64,000 nt of DNA from Chinchilla lanigera (Eukaryota; Chordata; Mammalia; Rodentia; Chinchillidae), in assembly GCF_000276665.1 (NCBI RefSeq), contig NW_004955437.1, forward strand, positions 5,460,776-5,524,775, read 5' to 3'. Below, piece by piece: positions 1 to 11,500 of the stretch; position 1 is the stretch's first letter; each line of letters starts with the position of its first letter. A program made the position numbers and the translations under genes. Under the pieces are notes generated by a model. It was given only the letters and a program-made list of their open reading frames with translations, was not told the DNA's origin and searched no databases.

Positions 1-97
1 TTATTTTTTTGGTTTTTCTCCGGTACCGGGAACCGAACTCACGACCTTGCGCTTGCCAGGCAGGCACTTTGCCGCTGAGCTAAATCCCCAGCCCCCA
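1..97 (-). mobile_element. ID SINE (tRNA-Ala derived), young copy
   Basis: Read on the minus strand this is a tRNA-like head (GGGGATTTAGCTCAGCGGC A-box region, GAGTTCGGTTCCC B-box region) followed by GGTACCGGAG and an A-rich tail. It is nearly identical to the other young ID copies here. The tail runs to the window edge, so its left target duplication cannot be seen. ID elements are Pol III transcribed and moved by L1 machinery; this copy encodes nothing. Confidence 0.93.

Positions 98-636
98 TGG
101 ACACTTCTTCTAAAGGCCTCTAGTTGTTGCTTACAGATTAAAAACAAAGAAAAGGAGAGAATTAAAAGAAAAGACAGGAGATCACGGGGTAGGAGGTAGA
201 AGACAAAAGGGAATCCTGTTCCCTCGGCCTGCCCTGCCTGTCCCGCCTCATGTCAGGCAGTGTGAGGCGGAGGGCCAAGGCCTCTGTGGGTCAGCCCGGC
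301 TGCTTGGGTGTGGTGCTAGCCCTGAGCTCCCGGAGTGAACCACCCAGGATATGGGCCCCAACCTTCCTGATTTTGTTCATGCCTAGAGGTTTTTAAAAAG
401 CGGCTACAAGCCACAGCTTATACCCTAGCTCTGTGAGTCTCCAGAAATTGGCCTGACATTTCCCACCAAGTCCTCCGTGGAGATCTCCTCCAGGGCTGCA
501 TGTCAGCCCCTGTACTGAGCAGGCACTGACTGGGCAGTGAGGTTGCCAAGCAGAATGACTGGCTCAGGGGAAATGGTTATGTTCTGGGAAGGGGCTCAGG
601 TGCCCAGGCTGAGACTGAAAAGACAAGGTTGGTGTC
98..636. other. Unique non-coding stretch
   Basis: Mixed-composition DNA without a recognisable repeat, exon or RNA gene. The only reading frames are short and shared with the neighbouring SINE. Confidence 0.5.

Positions 637-651
637 ATAATGTGGGTTCCC

Positions 652-764
652 AGGGCTGGGGATTTAGCTCAGCGGCAAAGGCGCCTGCCTGGCAAGCGCA
701 AGGTCGTGAGTTCGGTTCCCGGTACCGGAGAAAAACAAAAACAAAAACAAAAAAAAACAAACAA
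652..764 (+). mobile_element. ID SINE, young copy with 15-bp target duplication
   Basis: Full tRNA-Ala-like head, then GGTACCGGAG and a CAAAAA-rich tail. It is flanked by perfect direct repeats ATAATGTGGGTTCCC at 637-651 and 765-779, the signature of L1-mediated target-primed insertion. The perfect duplication and the near-consensus head indicate a recent insertion. Confidence 0.96.

Positions 765-779
765 ATAATGTGGGTTCCC

Positions 780-1182
780 CCAGAGCTCACTCTGCGACAA
801 GGATTGGGAGGTAGAGAGAACACAGCTAGAGATGAGAGGTGTGTTACCGAGCCAGCTATTCGCCAGGAGTGATGAGAGCTCAGTCCTGTGGGAACTGAGC
901 AAAATCAGACCTGAAAATCACCCCACCTGAGGAGTGGGTGACAGTGTCTGACTAAATACTGGTATGGCCGCTTCTGTCAAGGGTTGACGGAGGTCGCAGC
1001 TCTATAGCCCGTCTGTGCAGCCCACACAGCTTCCCTGAGAACACCCTTGGGCAAAGATGAAAGAGAGAAGGCCCGTGGAACATGATGGGATCGCTCCAAA
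1101 GCCACAAGGGGAAGGGATGAAAACAGGGCATGTACAACATCTGCCAGAGCAGGGGACAGCTCTCGTGCAGGCATGTGTGCAC

Positions 1183-1185
<3 letters not shown>
780..1185. other. Unique non-coding stretch
   Basis: No repeat family, coding frame or RNA gene recognised before the TG repeat. Confidence 0.45.

Positions 1186-1228
<43 letters not shown>
1186..1228 (+). repeat. (TG)n microsatellite
   Basis: About 20 nearly perfect GT units. No SINE tail is visible next to it. Long TG/CA tracts can adopt Z-DNA and are usually length-polymorphic. Confidence 0.95.

Positions 1229-1230
<2 letters not shown>

Positions 1231-2129
1231 GTGCATATATTTGCTACAATTACCCAGAGGATCCTTCCTAAGGCTGTGATTCAAGGGTGAAGACAGTTAT
1301 CTTCTGGACAGGAATTATGGAGCAGAGTTCAAGTTACAATTGAGATTAGAGAATTACGGTCCTATTAAGGGCACCAGGGCTATTTTTCCTGCCCTACGTT
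1401 ACACTGCTAGGAAGGGGTGAGCAGGGCAGGGCTGAGGCCGCGTCTGTGTTGCTCCAAGGAGCATGAAAAGGACAGAGGGCCCGGTGTAGGAAGCGTGGTT
1501 TCCACAGGATCCTCGCCGCCCGCAGCTTCTTCCCGGCAGCCGGGGAGCAGGGCAGGCGGAGGCGATGCAGCTGCCATCTGTCCTCCTGGCTCCACTGCCT
1601 GGCAACTGGCTGCCGTGTCTGCTTTCTGCTCTGGAGGAGGAGGCATTCCTCCACGGCCCATCGAGCAGGACGAGGAGCTGTGCCCTCGCCAGAGCCGCGC
1701 CACACGATGAATTCGGTGATTATGGCTTTCTGATGTGGGGGCTGCTCGGTCATGTGGCAGGCTCAGCCCCATCTGCTGTCTTTCTTCAAAGAGCTGCTGG
1801 GAGGAAAAACCTGCACCCTGTTCGTGCTAGCGAGAGTGTGTTCGTACGTGCACGTGTGTGGCTGTGTGTGTACACAGAGGCACGGTTGTATACACAGGTG
1901 TGAACCTAGGCCTGTGGTGTGTGTGCTCACACAGGTGTGCACGTAAACACTGAGAGTTCAATCCTATTGTGACCCCATGTCCATCTCAGGGATTATTTAG
2001 CAAATAATGCGTTAATTAATAATAATGCTAGTGTTGTTGGAATGCTTTTCCCTAACCATAGTGAGTGCTTTACACACACTGGTTAATATAATTATAGGTT
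2101 ATAGTTAGTATAAACTTTAAAACTCCTGT
1229..2129. other. Unique DNA with a GT-rich patch
   Basis: GC-rich to about 1840, then an imperfect GTGTG/CACAC-rich patch at about 1843-1945, then AT-rich DNA. Overlapping short open frames at 1400-1750 on both strands show no domain and look like chance in GC-rich sequence. Confidence 0.45.

Positions 2130-2242
2130 GCAAGAGAAATTTTATCTTCTTCATTGCATACATGAGGATATCAAAGTTCTCAAGGCTAAATGAGCAGCCC
2201 AAGAGCTTAATTTGTAAGTGGTAGAGTCGAGATTTGAGGCCA
2130..2242 (-). mobile_element. MIR SINE fragment
   Basis: The pattern of a tRNA-derived MIR core read backwards is visible: 'ttcattgcatacatgagga', then a stretch like 'aagtggtagagtcgagattt'. It is ancient and diverged, with no target duplication left. 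Confidence 0.65.

Positions 2243-2329
2243 TGCTTTTGTGCCACAGTGCATGATATTTAATTTTCATCCCTTCCGAAATCGTCTCAGA
2301 ATGAGAATGAACAAGCCAACTACAGTTAC

Positions 2330-2660
2330 CTGTGACAATAGCATGTTTCATGTAAAACTAATACTGAGCAAGAAGGCAGACGCAAAAGAATCCCTACTAC
2401 ATGGTTTTGTTTATAGAAAGTTTAGGAACCGGAAAACTAACCCATGGCATCGAGAACTGTTAACCTTATAAAGGGCAGGGAAAGACTGGAAGTGGGCACT
2501 GAAGGGGCTTGTATCCGTAATGTTTTATTTCTTGATCTGGGCACTGTTTACACAGCTACATTCCACTTGTGTGAATTCACGAACTGTGCACATATAAGTT
2601 ATACATTTTTCTGTATGACTGTTTCACCTCAATAAAAACTTCAAAATGAAAAAAAAAAAT
2330..2660 (+). mobile_element. L1 3' end (old L1M type)
   Basis: It matches the familiar L1 3' UTR order: a 'cacaaaagaa' block, 'ttatttcttgatctgggcac', 'ctgtatgactgttt', then 'caataaaaa' and an A tail at about 2644-2659. 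It is non-coding and 5'-truncated. Confidence 0.75.

Positions 2661-2889
2661 CTTGCCAGGTCCTAGGAGGGATTCAGAGACAGGAAGCATC
2701 ACAGGACCTACCCTCTGGGACTCCTATTCCAATTGGGGTGACAGTCTGAACCTCAAAGGCTTCTGTCTTTGGGGTAGGGGAGGGTGTCGAGGCTCATGGG
2801 CTGGAAGGGGGGTGTTCCAGGGGTGCTGATGAGAAGTTATAATGGCCAAGGGGAAGTTAAGTCTAAAGACTGGGTCACTGGCAGTGGTA

Positions 2890-3010
2890 ATCGAGAGATC
2901 ACAGCCTTCTAGACTCCAGAGGACCTGCGTTGACACCCCAGCTTCCTCCTCTACTAGCTGAGCAACACTGAGAAAACCACTTACCCTCTGAGAACCCTTG
3001 TTACCTCCCC
2890..3010 (+). mobile_element. MIR SINE fragment
   Basis: Degenerate MIR body: a 'cctgcgttgacaccccagct' block and a 'ctagctgagcaac' block followed by 'accacttaccctctgagaa'. Ancient. Confidence 0.6.

Positions 3011-3850
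3011 GTGCACGGAAGTACACGGAAGTACAGACTGCTTCCATGATGCTATATAGTTAAAACCTCTTGCAAAGTGATGAGTGGCGGGCATCCCATG
3101 AAAGGTGCGTTTGTAAGGTAGAAGAAAAGATGCTTTGAAATAGGACTGCCTCTTCAGGATCAGAGAGGCTGGGGTGGAAGAAGCCTAGCCTCAGAGGAGG
3201 TAGCTTATGGGCAGAAGAAAGTGACTTATTACCCATGGGGTAGGGTCTGGCCTGTAATGGGCAGGCTGGTACAGTGCTGGTGGTGGCAGCCAGGTTGACT
3301 GATCTGCTCTACCATGTAAGTTTCCTTGGGAGAGATCTAAAAACAGAGACCCAGGAAAAAGATCCCGGCTTAGGAGAGTGTAATGAGGCTCCAGGTTGGC
3401 GGCCCAGCCAGAGAGACAACAGTCTAATTTAAGGAAAGCTATAAAGAGTCATGCTATGGAGTAAGAGTTCTTCCCCCGTGAAATCATTTGAGGCTCAAGC
3501 TGTGATGTTTTTCCACAAAATAAAAAGACTGATAGAGTTTGTGTTGAAAACAGATAAAAGGACCAAGTCTGACCAGACTGACATTGTCAGCCCTGTAAAG
3601 ACACAGCTGACAGATAAGTGACAGAAAGAAGAACATTCTGACTCATCTCCTAACCCAATGGCAACTACCCCAGGAAGCTTCCTTCCGCAATGACTCGCTT
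3701 AGAATTTTGCACTTTCTCTTTCCTGCTACTGTAGCATCTGCACACACTGCATGACCCTGGGAACTGAGGTAAGGGGAAGAGCTGGCATCAGTTACTCTTT
3801 GCATGTAACAGGCACCTCTGTGCTTCTCCCCCACCCTGCAAAAAACAATA
3011..3850. other. Unique non-coding stretch
   Basis: No recognisable gene or repeat. Confidence 0.4.

Positions 3851-4028
3851 GCACACACATGTAATCCCAGCTACTTGGGAGGCTGAAGCGGGAGGATGGC
3901 AAGTTCAAGGCCAGCCTGGGCAACTTAGTGAGACCCTGTCTCAAAAATAAAATATAAAAAAGGGCCGAGGATGTAGCTCAGTGCTAGAGTGCTTGCTTGG
4001 CATGCACAAGACTCTCAGTTCAGTCTCT

Positions 4029-4032
<4 letters not shown>
3851..4032 (+). mobile_element. B1-dID dimeric SINE
   Basis: The left half is a 7SL-derived B1 without the 29-bp duplication (GTAATCCCAGCTACTTGGGA, then CAAGGCCAGCCTGGGCAA and GAGACCCTGTCTCAAAA). 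It is joined by an A-rich linker to a diverged ID half (GATGTAGCTCAGTGCTAGAG to the B-box region). B1-dID dimers are known from squirrels, dormice and beavers, so this is one of the best lineage clues in the window. Confidence 0.88.

Positions 4033-4079
<47 letters not shown>

Positions 4080-4083
4080 CACA
4033..4083 (+). repeat. (CA)n microsatellite on a SINE tail
   Basis: A CA tract with one ATA interruption that starts directly where the B1-dID tail would be. It most likely grew from that tail. Confidence 0.93.

Positions 4084-4282
4084 GCTTAAATAAACAGCTA
4101 TTTATTTGGGCTTCTTTTAATAAAGTCCATAAAAGCTGTGCTTCAAAAGATACGACTAACAAAACGTAAAGACTAACCACAGACTGGGAGAAAGTATTTG
4201 CAAATCATACGTCTGATAAAGGACTGGTATCCAAAACATATAAAGAACTGATGAAATTCAATAATAAAAAGAAAAACAATCC

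Positions 4283-4376
4283 AGGGGTTGGGGATTCAGC
4301 TTTGCAGCAGAGCACTTGCCTAGCAAGCACAGGGCCCTGGGTTCAGCACCCAGCACGCCAAAAATTAAAGATAAAT
4283..4376 (+). mobile_element. ID SINE inside L1
   Basis: An older ID with a GGGGATTCAGCTTTGCAGCA head, GGGTTCAGCACCC B-box region and A-rich tail. Flanking AACAATCC at 4275-4282 and 4377-4384 is its target duplication, made from L1 sequence. Confidence 0.88.

Positions 4377-4899
4377 AACAATCCCATTAAAACAGACAAA
4401 AAATTTTGAATAAACATTTCACCAAAGAAGTTACATGAACAACTACTCAGTGCATGGAAAGATGTTTAACATCATTAGTCATTAGGAAAATGCAGGTCAA
4501 ACTACAAAGAGATATCAAGTCACAGCTACTAGAATGACTATCACCAATATTAACAAATCTCCCTAAAGATGTGGAAAACTGGGCTCTTGTAGAACGTGAA
4601 ATGGTAGGAACCTTCATACAGGATGTAAAATGGTACAGCCATTTGGAAAACAGTTTGGCAGTTTCTTCATAGGTTAAATATAACTTTACTATATAATTAA
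4701 GCAATTCTACTCCTAGGTATCCTACCAAATAAATAAAAATATATGTCCACACAATCCAGATGTTCACTGTAGCATTATTTGTAATAGTCTTAGAATGGAA
4801 ACCACCCAAATATTTATTAACTGGTGAATGATGTAGCCATATAGTGAAATATGATTCAACAAGAACAAGGGAAAAAGTACTGGTAACATGCTTCAACAT

Positions 4900-5081
4900 T
4901 GTTTTGTTTTGCTTTGCTTTGCTTTGCTTTGTTTTGTTTTGTTGAGACAAGGTCTTGCTATGTAGTTCAGGCTGGTCTTAAACTCACTATATAGCCCAGG
5001 CTGGGCTTGAACTCCTAGCAATCCTCCTGCCTCAGCCTCCTGAGTACTGAGATTACAGGTGTGCACCACCACGCCTGGTTT
4900..5081 (-). mobile_element. B1 SINE inside L1
   Basis: On the minus strand it is a full B1 with the internal duplicated segment (the 'aggctggtcttaaactcac' and 'aggctgggcttgaactcct' copies). Its tail has become a TTTTG/CTTTG simple repeat. An ACATTGT motif flanks both sides, a likely remnant of the target duplication. 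Confidence 0.92.

Positions 5082-5302
5082 ACGACATTGTGAATGAACT
5101 TCACACACATTATGCTCAGTGGTAGATGCAAAAGCCTACCTTTGTATGGTTCTATTACCATAAAATGCCCAGATAAGGCAAAACTATAGAATCACAAAGT
5201 AAATTTGTGGTTTCTAGGGACTGGAGGTGGGAGGGCGGATGGAAATGAGGCCAGATGGACATAAAGATTGTGGTGAGCGTAACTTTGCTACTCATGTTCC
5301 TT

Positions 5303-5470
5303 ATTTTTTGTTTTGTTTGAGGTTTAACTTATAAAAAAGTACAGTAAACAGTCTGACTTACACACACGCGCAGGCATGCACACCCCTGTATAATCAGCAC
5401 CCAGATTACAATAGTCAATGTTTCTAGCCAGGCCCCCACAACAGAAAGCACTGTTGTGATTTCCATCCCT
5303..5470 (-). mobile_element. L1 3' UTR fragment (old)
   Basis: It resembles the minus-strand L1 tail segment ('aaaaagtacagtaaacagtc', 'ataatcagcacccagattac'). Diverged; the family is not resolved. Confidence 0.5.

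Positions 5471-5685
5471 GCAGATGGGCATCGCCAATTCTCAGGGGTA
5501 CCGAGTAGCCTTGCTGGGCCCTAGCCCCCATTTTCTACCCTGAATGACGCTTGGGTTTGCCTCAATGCTCCTTGGCCACCCTCTTCTCATTGCAAAATCT
5601 GGGCTCAGGCTGGACCTGCAGCCTCTCTCTGCCCTCCCACATCATCTACCAAGACTCATCAATCTGTTTTTCCTGGTGTTAGTTC

Positions 5686-5790
5686 CACTTTCAAGATGAA
5701 GAAACTGAGACCCCCAGAGGCTAGATTACTTGCCTGGATCACACAACTCCTCCTTGCTGAAAGCAGAAGTTGAATCCTGAGTGCAAAGGC
5686..5790 (-). mobile_element. MIR SINE fragment
   Basis: It contains the minus-strand MIR signature 'gatgaagaaactgagaccc' followed by 'acttgcctggatcacacaa'. Confidence 0.7.

Positions 5791-5839
5791 TGCCAAGGGT
5801 GGCTCATCCACTGCTGCATCCCCAGAACTTAGTGTCAGA

Positions 5840-6245
5840 GCACGCAGTCAGAGCTCATTAGCGCACGTCCTACTCGGGTCTAATTAAAGAATGGCTCTGG
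5901 GGAGAGGAAGGCCTCCCAGGCCTGCGAGGAACGCTGGAGCAGAAGAAGGACACGGTATTGAAGGAGCGGGTGGAGGGCAGCCGAGTGGGAGGAGCGGGGC
6001 CACCCTGGGCTTCCTGGTTTGGGCTGCGCGGGTTCCTCTCCTGCCTTCCAGGGGAGCTGCTGCCAGCCTTCATCATGGCCTCGCAGCCTGAGGAAGCTCA
6101 GGGCCCATCCTGGAGGACACTTTCAATCAACTTTGGTTCAATTTATTCCCTCTAAATGACTCCGAAATGTAAATAAAATTAAATTAATGCTGCTGTATTT
6201 GCCTCTGGTTAGGGCTGTAATGGGCTGCAGTAATGCCGCCCCTGA
5840..6245. promoter_or_regulatory. Candidate conserved regulatory island
   Basis: Unique DNA in which AT-rich, TAAT-containing patches ('gctcattagcgcac', 'gggtctaattaaagaatgg', 'ataaaattaaattaatgctg', 'gctgtaatgggctgcagtaa') flank GC-rich DNA. This texture is typical of deeply conserved non-coding elements near developmental genes. 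Conservation itself is not testable here. Confidence 0.35.

Positions 6246-7200
6246 GATCAGCTGTGAAGGGAGAAGTCTCCGCAGCCACCCACTCCGTCCTCTCTGCTCT
6301 GGAGGGGCAATCTACACTGTCCCCAGCCCTCAGAGGGGTCAGTGGGCGGGAGGTGGCCTCACTTCTGCTCCTTGCGCTTCTCCTCAGATAGTCTCCACCT
6401 CGGCATTCGTGGGCGCTCTGGGACAGGGCGGAATGACTGTTTCTTTGCCCACCACGCCAAGAGCACACACCCGAGAGGCCGGTCTGTGAGGAGCCACCCA
6501 CAGATGGTCCCATTTCCAGGACATGATCCTGGGTCCTCTTAGCTCCCACCATGGCTGCCACTGTCCTGGCTCAGGCTTCCTGGACCGCCGCACTTTGTTG
6601 TGAGGGACCGTGTGGACCTTATAGGATGGTCTGCATCACCTCTGGTCTCTAGTCACTCCATGGCCGAAGCAGCTACCCCCACCTCTAATCGTGACAACTT
6701 AAAGTGTCTCCACATATTATCAAATGTCCCAGGGAGGCAAAGTCACCTTTGGCTGAGAACTACTAGAGAGGGAGGGGACCAGAGAAAGGAGAGGGAGAAG
6801 TGGACATCAGAGCCTTCCCGCCCTCCGCCAGCCCTGTCTACCCTGCTCCCCAATACAGTATCTTAACCTCTCTGAGCACTGTCCTAACAACTGAAGTAGT
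6901 AAGTGACCAGCCAACTTGGTCACTGGGTGAACACCAGCAGTCACTGTCCTCCTCCCTCTAATACTCTCCTCCATTTAGCCAGTACAGCCTTACGAACTTC
7001 CCCCAAGAAACCCGGAAAAGGAGATTCCCTTAGGATTTTGTCCATTGGCAGAGATACCCTAGGAAAAAGAGGTCTTGGGGTTATCCAAAGAGGAAACAAT
7101 TTCTTGCCAAGCATAGATTCCAGATAAGAATGAAATTCTAGCTAAGAGGCAGTTTTCCCATAGAAGTAGATTTGTAACATTTTACTGACTGCACTATTAC
6246..7200. other. Unique non-coding stretch
   Basis: GC-rich, then AT-richer DNA without recognised repeats. Short overlapping frames on both strands at 6187-6561 lack domain resemblance. Confidence 0.4.

Positions 7201-7204
7201 AAAT

Positions 7205-7277
7205 CTCCAGTGTGTGTGTGTGTATAGTATTAGGGATTGAACCCAGAACCTTCATACTGAGCTACATCCCCAGCCCT
7205..7277 (-). mobile_element. Diverged ID-type SINE with GT tail
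   Basis: 'gggattgaacccagaacc' and 'actgagctacatccccagcc' are the minus-strand B-box and A-box regions of an ID/dID. A short GT run at 7210-7223 occupies the tail. Confidence 0.8.

Positions 7278-7291
7278 TAAAAAATTTTTTC

Positions 7292-7410
7292 TTAGCCAGG
7301 CATGGTGGTGCACACCTGAAATCCCAGCACCTGGGAGGCTGAGGCAGGAGGACCCCCATGAGTTCAAGGCCAGCCTGAAATACATAGTGAGACCCTGTCT
7401 CAAAAAGTAT
7292..7410 (+). mobile_element. B1 SINE
   Basis: It runs from AGCCAGGCATGGTGGTGCAC to GACCCTGTCTCAAAAAGT. The 29-bp duplication is absent or collapsed, so it is an older or short B1 form. With the minus-strand ID just upstream it forms a head-to-head SINE pair. Confidence 0.92.

Positions 7411-9205
7411 TGTTAAAAATAATTTTAGGATGTTCTAAGCCACTGAAATGTCCAGGCTGTGCTCCAACTTGTGACCCTCCTTCCTCAGCCTCCCCGGTTG
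7501 AGAGTAAGACAGACATGCAATGCTTTGCCAGGCTCTTTTACATCTTTCTAGAATTCAACTGCCCCAATCCCCTAGGTGGGGCAGGTTGGGGGCTGGCTGA
7601 GAGCTATCAATTCTGCCCCTCTAGCATAGTCAAGAGAAAGCTAGGAAGGGAGCAACATCTCTCAGCCCCAGAGGTCTTGAGAGTGGAGGAGGTAAGGGCA
7701 ATGGAGACAGGGACAATCATCCCTCTGCATCCTTTCACCTCTCACTTCAGCCATCTCAGTATATGAACAAACTGTGGGAAAACAATCCTGTGATTTCTAC
7801 TCTATTTATAACCCTCTTACAGCTTTTATGTAGTCCAGAAGAAGGCCTGGCTAGAACATTCCAGCTTACACAGAGGAAATCAAAGAAAATGTTTATAATC
7901 ACAGGACAAAGCCCAAGCCCAGAAACACACCAAGGCTCGGGGGGGGGGGCAGGGATTCATTATCACAAAAGAATTTGATCCCATCCTTGTATTTCACCAT
8001 AATCTGATCTGTGTGCTATGTGTATGTGCTCTCTGGGTTTCTACCTCGTGCCAAAAGCTGCTCCTGGCAGAATGTCTGATTTTTGAGTCAGTAAAAACCG
8101 TAGTCCAAAAGTACATTTACAATCTGGAGAAGGTCCATCAACCAGCTTGGTGTTAGTAGGATGTTTATTTGACCTATGGCTGCTGGGATCATTAACTTAG
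8201 CAGAATGTACAGACCCAGACCCAGCTGCCCTTGTGCTAAGTCTTTGGGCTAATTTTTTCCCCTGTGAATTTCGCCATGCTAGGACACCCTAATGCAGCCA
8301 ATAAAGAATCACTGGCGACACAGATCGGGGAGACTTCATGCGCCCCCAAACCCTTCCCTTAGCATGACTGCACCTTCTAGGTGCAGCCCTCAGCCTTTCC
8401 ATGTGTAGGGAAGAGCCGCTTTGCTGGCTCCACGAGGACCATGCTGTGTGTCATCCTCTGGGGAATGGATGGGAAGGAGTGGGCTTCACACACAGTAGGA
8501 GGACTGACGTGATGGCCCCAGTGACCCCTCAACTTTTGCTATAATATGAGATGCCTCCTTGTGTCCCACTTGTGGTTGTCCTGAACCTGCTGCTCATCCT
8601 GCTGCAGTCCTGTCCGGCAGCCTCCAGAGGGAACTTCATGGGCACCGTGTCTCCACTCCATGCTCCAGGAGGTGGCTAGGAATAAGAGCTGGAGGATGAG
8701 GAGTTCAGATGGCTTTCCAGACCCTTCTTGGAGAGCTAAGCTTTACACCCACGCCTCTTGGGCTGCAAAGCCTATTCAGATAGCCAGGATTGAGGGAGCC
8801 TCTCTCTGCCCACCAGGGCGCTGCCCTCCTACCCTGTGTCTAGAACCCCAGGGGTCCATGTCCTCCCATGTAGCAAAGCCTGAGCTGCCTCTAACATGGG
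8901 TGCTAGCACTGTTCACATGGCACAGCACTCAGCAGCAGTGAGCTCTCCACCTTTGACTTTGACAGATGATGAACAACTGCAATGGTGTGTATGTGTGTGG
9001 GTGTGCACTTGTGTGTGCTTGAGTGCATGTGCACATCTACTAAACAAATTGGGGGGGACAGAAGCAGAAGCAAACATGACAGAAACAGGACAGGACGTGA
9101 AGCCCAGATCTAGAGACTGACTGACTCAGGAAGGAAGACAGAATGAGACGGGGAGCAAGACCCAAAGGAGACCCGAACCTGCAGAGGAGCCAGAAAAGTT
9201 GAATT
7411..9205. other. Unique non-coding stretch
   Basis: I recognise no gene. The 8040-8340 section has an AATAAA-like motif in AT-rich DNA and could be an old LTR, but I cannot assign it. A G run of ten occurs at about 7939. Confidence 0.4.

Positions 9206-9209
9206 TTAA

Positions 9210-9345
9210 TACCTTCCTATTCCTCAGTTTCTTCACCCATAGCACAGGGACAATCATAAAACCCACCTTAGGGTACAATTATGAAAATCAAATGCGTCAA
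9301 TACACCTAAGATCACTTAAAACCATCCCTGGCTATTTTGTTTTAC
9210..9345 (+). mobile_element. MIR SINE fragment
   Basis: 'ctcagtttcttcacccatag' and the following 'gggacaatcataaaaccc' match the MIR 3' half. Confidence 0.7.

Positions 9346-10099
9346 TGAATATAGATATTATTATTATCTATTTTCCTTATCGTTGTCACCTCCTTCGGCT
9401 GCTCTGCCTCGTCTGTCACACATTCTTTTTGCCAACCACATCCTCTGCTAATACTTCTCGGCACCACTTTCTATTTTTTTCTGAGATTTCCCAAAGCTCT
9501 CCCTTCCCTGCACTTCCTCACCAAACAGGGCATCAATTCTGTTTGTCTAAGCAACAGGCACATTGGTTGTATAAAGTGAGAGAGAAAGTGAGACAGATGG
9601 TTTGAATGTAATGATTGGGGGCCTTGAATGTTAGGATACTGATTGGGTTTGGTTCTAAAATAACTAGGGAGCCACGGACGGTGTCACAAAAAGAACGGCA
9701 TGGTGTAGTCTAACCATCCATAGGATTAGCTTTCAAGGACTATTAAGTGCAGGGTGGTATTTGCAGCTCCTCTCAGTCATGTACACGCTTGCAGAATGAG
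9801 GGTCAAGTGCTTTCCCAGGAGCAAGTTTGATAGCAGGGGAGAGGAGAGATGTCACAAGGTTTGGAACAATTCAGCCTGGAGGTGCAGGGCTGATCAGACC
9901 CCAGGCAGCTGGGGCCCGGTGCTTTATCTCAGGCCCTTTTCGGTGATTTATCCTGGGCTGGAAGCCAAATACAGAGTGGTCCACATCCAAGTGGTGATGT
10001 GTGCGCATGCGTGCACAGGATGTGCAAGGGCAGGGGCCAAGCCTGAGACACACACTATGGCACACACGGCAGAGTTGCCTTAACTGTGCAGGGTGAACA
9346..10099. other. Unique non-coding stretch
   Basis: AT-rich start, then mixed. A GCGCATGCGTGC motif at about 10003 resembles an NRF1 site, but no CpG island surrounds it. Confidence 0.4.

Positions 10100-10285
10100 C
10101 ACTGGTTATGAAAGTGTGACCTGGTGCCAGGCTGCCTGGCTGCAAATCGTGGCTCCAAAATGTGCCTCCTTGGCTCAGTCAATAAACCAGTCTGCCTCAA
10201 TGTCCTCTGTCTTGGGACTAAATGAGCAAATACATTTAAAATGCTTAGCACTATACCCAGCAAGGAGTAAATCCTCAGTGTGGCA
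10100..10285 (+). mobile_element. MIR SINE fragment
   Basis: MIR-like order: 'ctgcctggctgcaaatcgtg', 'ctgcctcaatgtcctctgt', 'gactaaatgagcaaatacat', 'aaaatgcttagcactatacc'. Close to full length but diverged. Confidence 0.7.

Positions 10286-10557
10286 TGAGCCTGCTGTTGC
10301 CATTGTTACTCCTGCTCTTGGCTGTAGGACACTGAATTGGGAACAAGGACATCTGGATCTTATCTTGGTCTCTGAGTTGCCTCCATCTTATCACCCGCAC
10401 TCCTGTAGAACTGGCTGCCCAAACTTGCACTATCTCCAAACCACCTCCTCATGCCCATCACAGGTCTGTCTCCCAGGGACACGTTAGTTTACTGTGGTCT
10501 CAACGACTGGCCCCTGAGATTGGATCAGGGGTGGTAGCTGTCTTGAGGTTTAGGAAT

Positions 10558-10662
10558 TTGAAATTGGGAGAGGAGGGAGAGAGGGAGGGAGAGTCGGAAG
10601 GAGACAGGGCAAGAGAGAGGGGGAGGGGAGGGGCGGGGGAAGGGGAGGGAGAGAGGGGAGCT
10558..10662 (+). 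repeat. Purine-rich (GGGAGA)n tract
   Basis: Nearly uninterrupted G/A on the plus strand (GAGGGAGAGAGGGAGG type units). Simple sequence without a visible SINE parent. Confidence 0.85.

Positions 10663-10837
10663 GAGTTCAGCTCAACCTATGGCTGGGGCTGGTCGCGTAA
10701 TTTAAAACTCATCTGGGGTCAAGACCTTATATGTCGGGGCCCAGTTGTGACGGTGACTTTGGATTCCACCAGAATCCTCTGTTTTTAAAATAATAAATTT
10801 CTCCTCTTCCTTAGGTTTCTGTTGCTTTCAAGGAACA

Positions 10838-10927
10838 AAAAGGGCTTCTGTTTGTACCAGGAATCCAACTCACGGCCTCTCGCTTGCCAGGTAGGCGCTG
10901 TGCCTCAGAGCCACGTCGCCGGCCCCC
10838..10927 (-). mobile_element. Diverged ID SINE
   Basis: It has the 'taccaggaatccaactcac', 'cgcttgccaggtaggcgctg' and 'ccggccccc' minus-strand landmarks of an ID with many changes. 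Confidence 0.82.

Positions 10928-11234
10928 ACAAAGTCTCGTGTGTGTACAATCTTATTTTCTCTGGGTGCATGTCTACCTCTGTCCATATATCCACGTGTAC
11001 GTGCACACCCATTCCTCATTTTAGTCGCCTGGCACTGACCGAGGTCAGGCAGGGACTCTGGCTTCAGGGGCTCCTAGCAGCAAGTCCTTCAGCTCTTGCA
11101 GCTCCTTCTTCGTCCCTCCCAGGTGCCGGCCCCAAGGGCTTCCGGAAGTTCCATGCCTATGGCTCGGGCCCTCACGTGTCCACGTCCTGCACGGGCATGT
11201 CTTCTTAGTTACTTTCCTCACCTCTTTCACAAAA

Positions 11235-11500
11235 TACTCCGCATCAGCAACTTAAAGGCAGGAAGGTTTAATTTGCTCCACCTTACAGTCCAGGTTTGGC
11301 GGGCTCCCAGGCAGGACGGCTGGGCAGAAGACCGCGGTGGAGCAGAAGCGCTGGCACCATGGCCGCCGGAAGCAGAGAGTAGGTGAGGGGAGGAGCCCTT
11401 TCAGGCCACGCCCCCAGCAACCCGCTCTTCCGGCCAGACCCCGCCTCCCAACAGCGAGTCTGCCCTACACCCCCAGAATTGAGAAGCCCAGCCTCTGAGC
11235..11500 (-). 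mobile_element. MaLR-type LTR fragment
   Basis: Minus-strand landmarks of a MaLR LTR: 'aggaaggtttaatttgctcc', then 'ttacagtccagg', a 'gccacgcccccagcaaccc' block and 'gaccccgcctcccaacag'. These LTRs are remnants of ERVL-related retroelements. No internal coding region remains. Confidence 0.6.

Larger units (their letters stand above)
4145..5290 (+). mobile_element. L1 3' end, split by an ID and a B1
   Basis: It follows the end of L1 ORF2 and the 3' UTR: 'aaccacagactgggagaaag', 'gtctgataaaggactggtat', 'atcattagtcattaggaaaa', 'agcaattctactcctaggta', 'atatgtccacacaatccaga'. It continues after the B1 with 'cattatgctcagtggtagat' and 'aatttgtggtttctaggga'. All frames are broken. It is interrupted by the ID at 4283-4376 and the B1 at 4900-5081, so the order of events is L1, then the SINEs. 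Confidence 0.85.

Noticed and set aside
652..764. tRNA-Ala-like gene
   Set aside because: The A and B boxes are those of an ID SINE. The GGTACCGG junction, A tail and target duplication show a retrotransposed copy, not a tRNA gene.
2626..2660. AATAAA followed by an A run as a gene's polyadenylation site
   Set aside because: This is the end of an L1 3' UTR with its own A tail.
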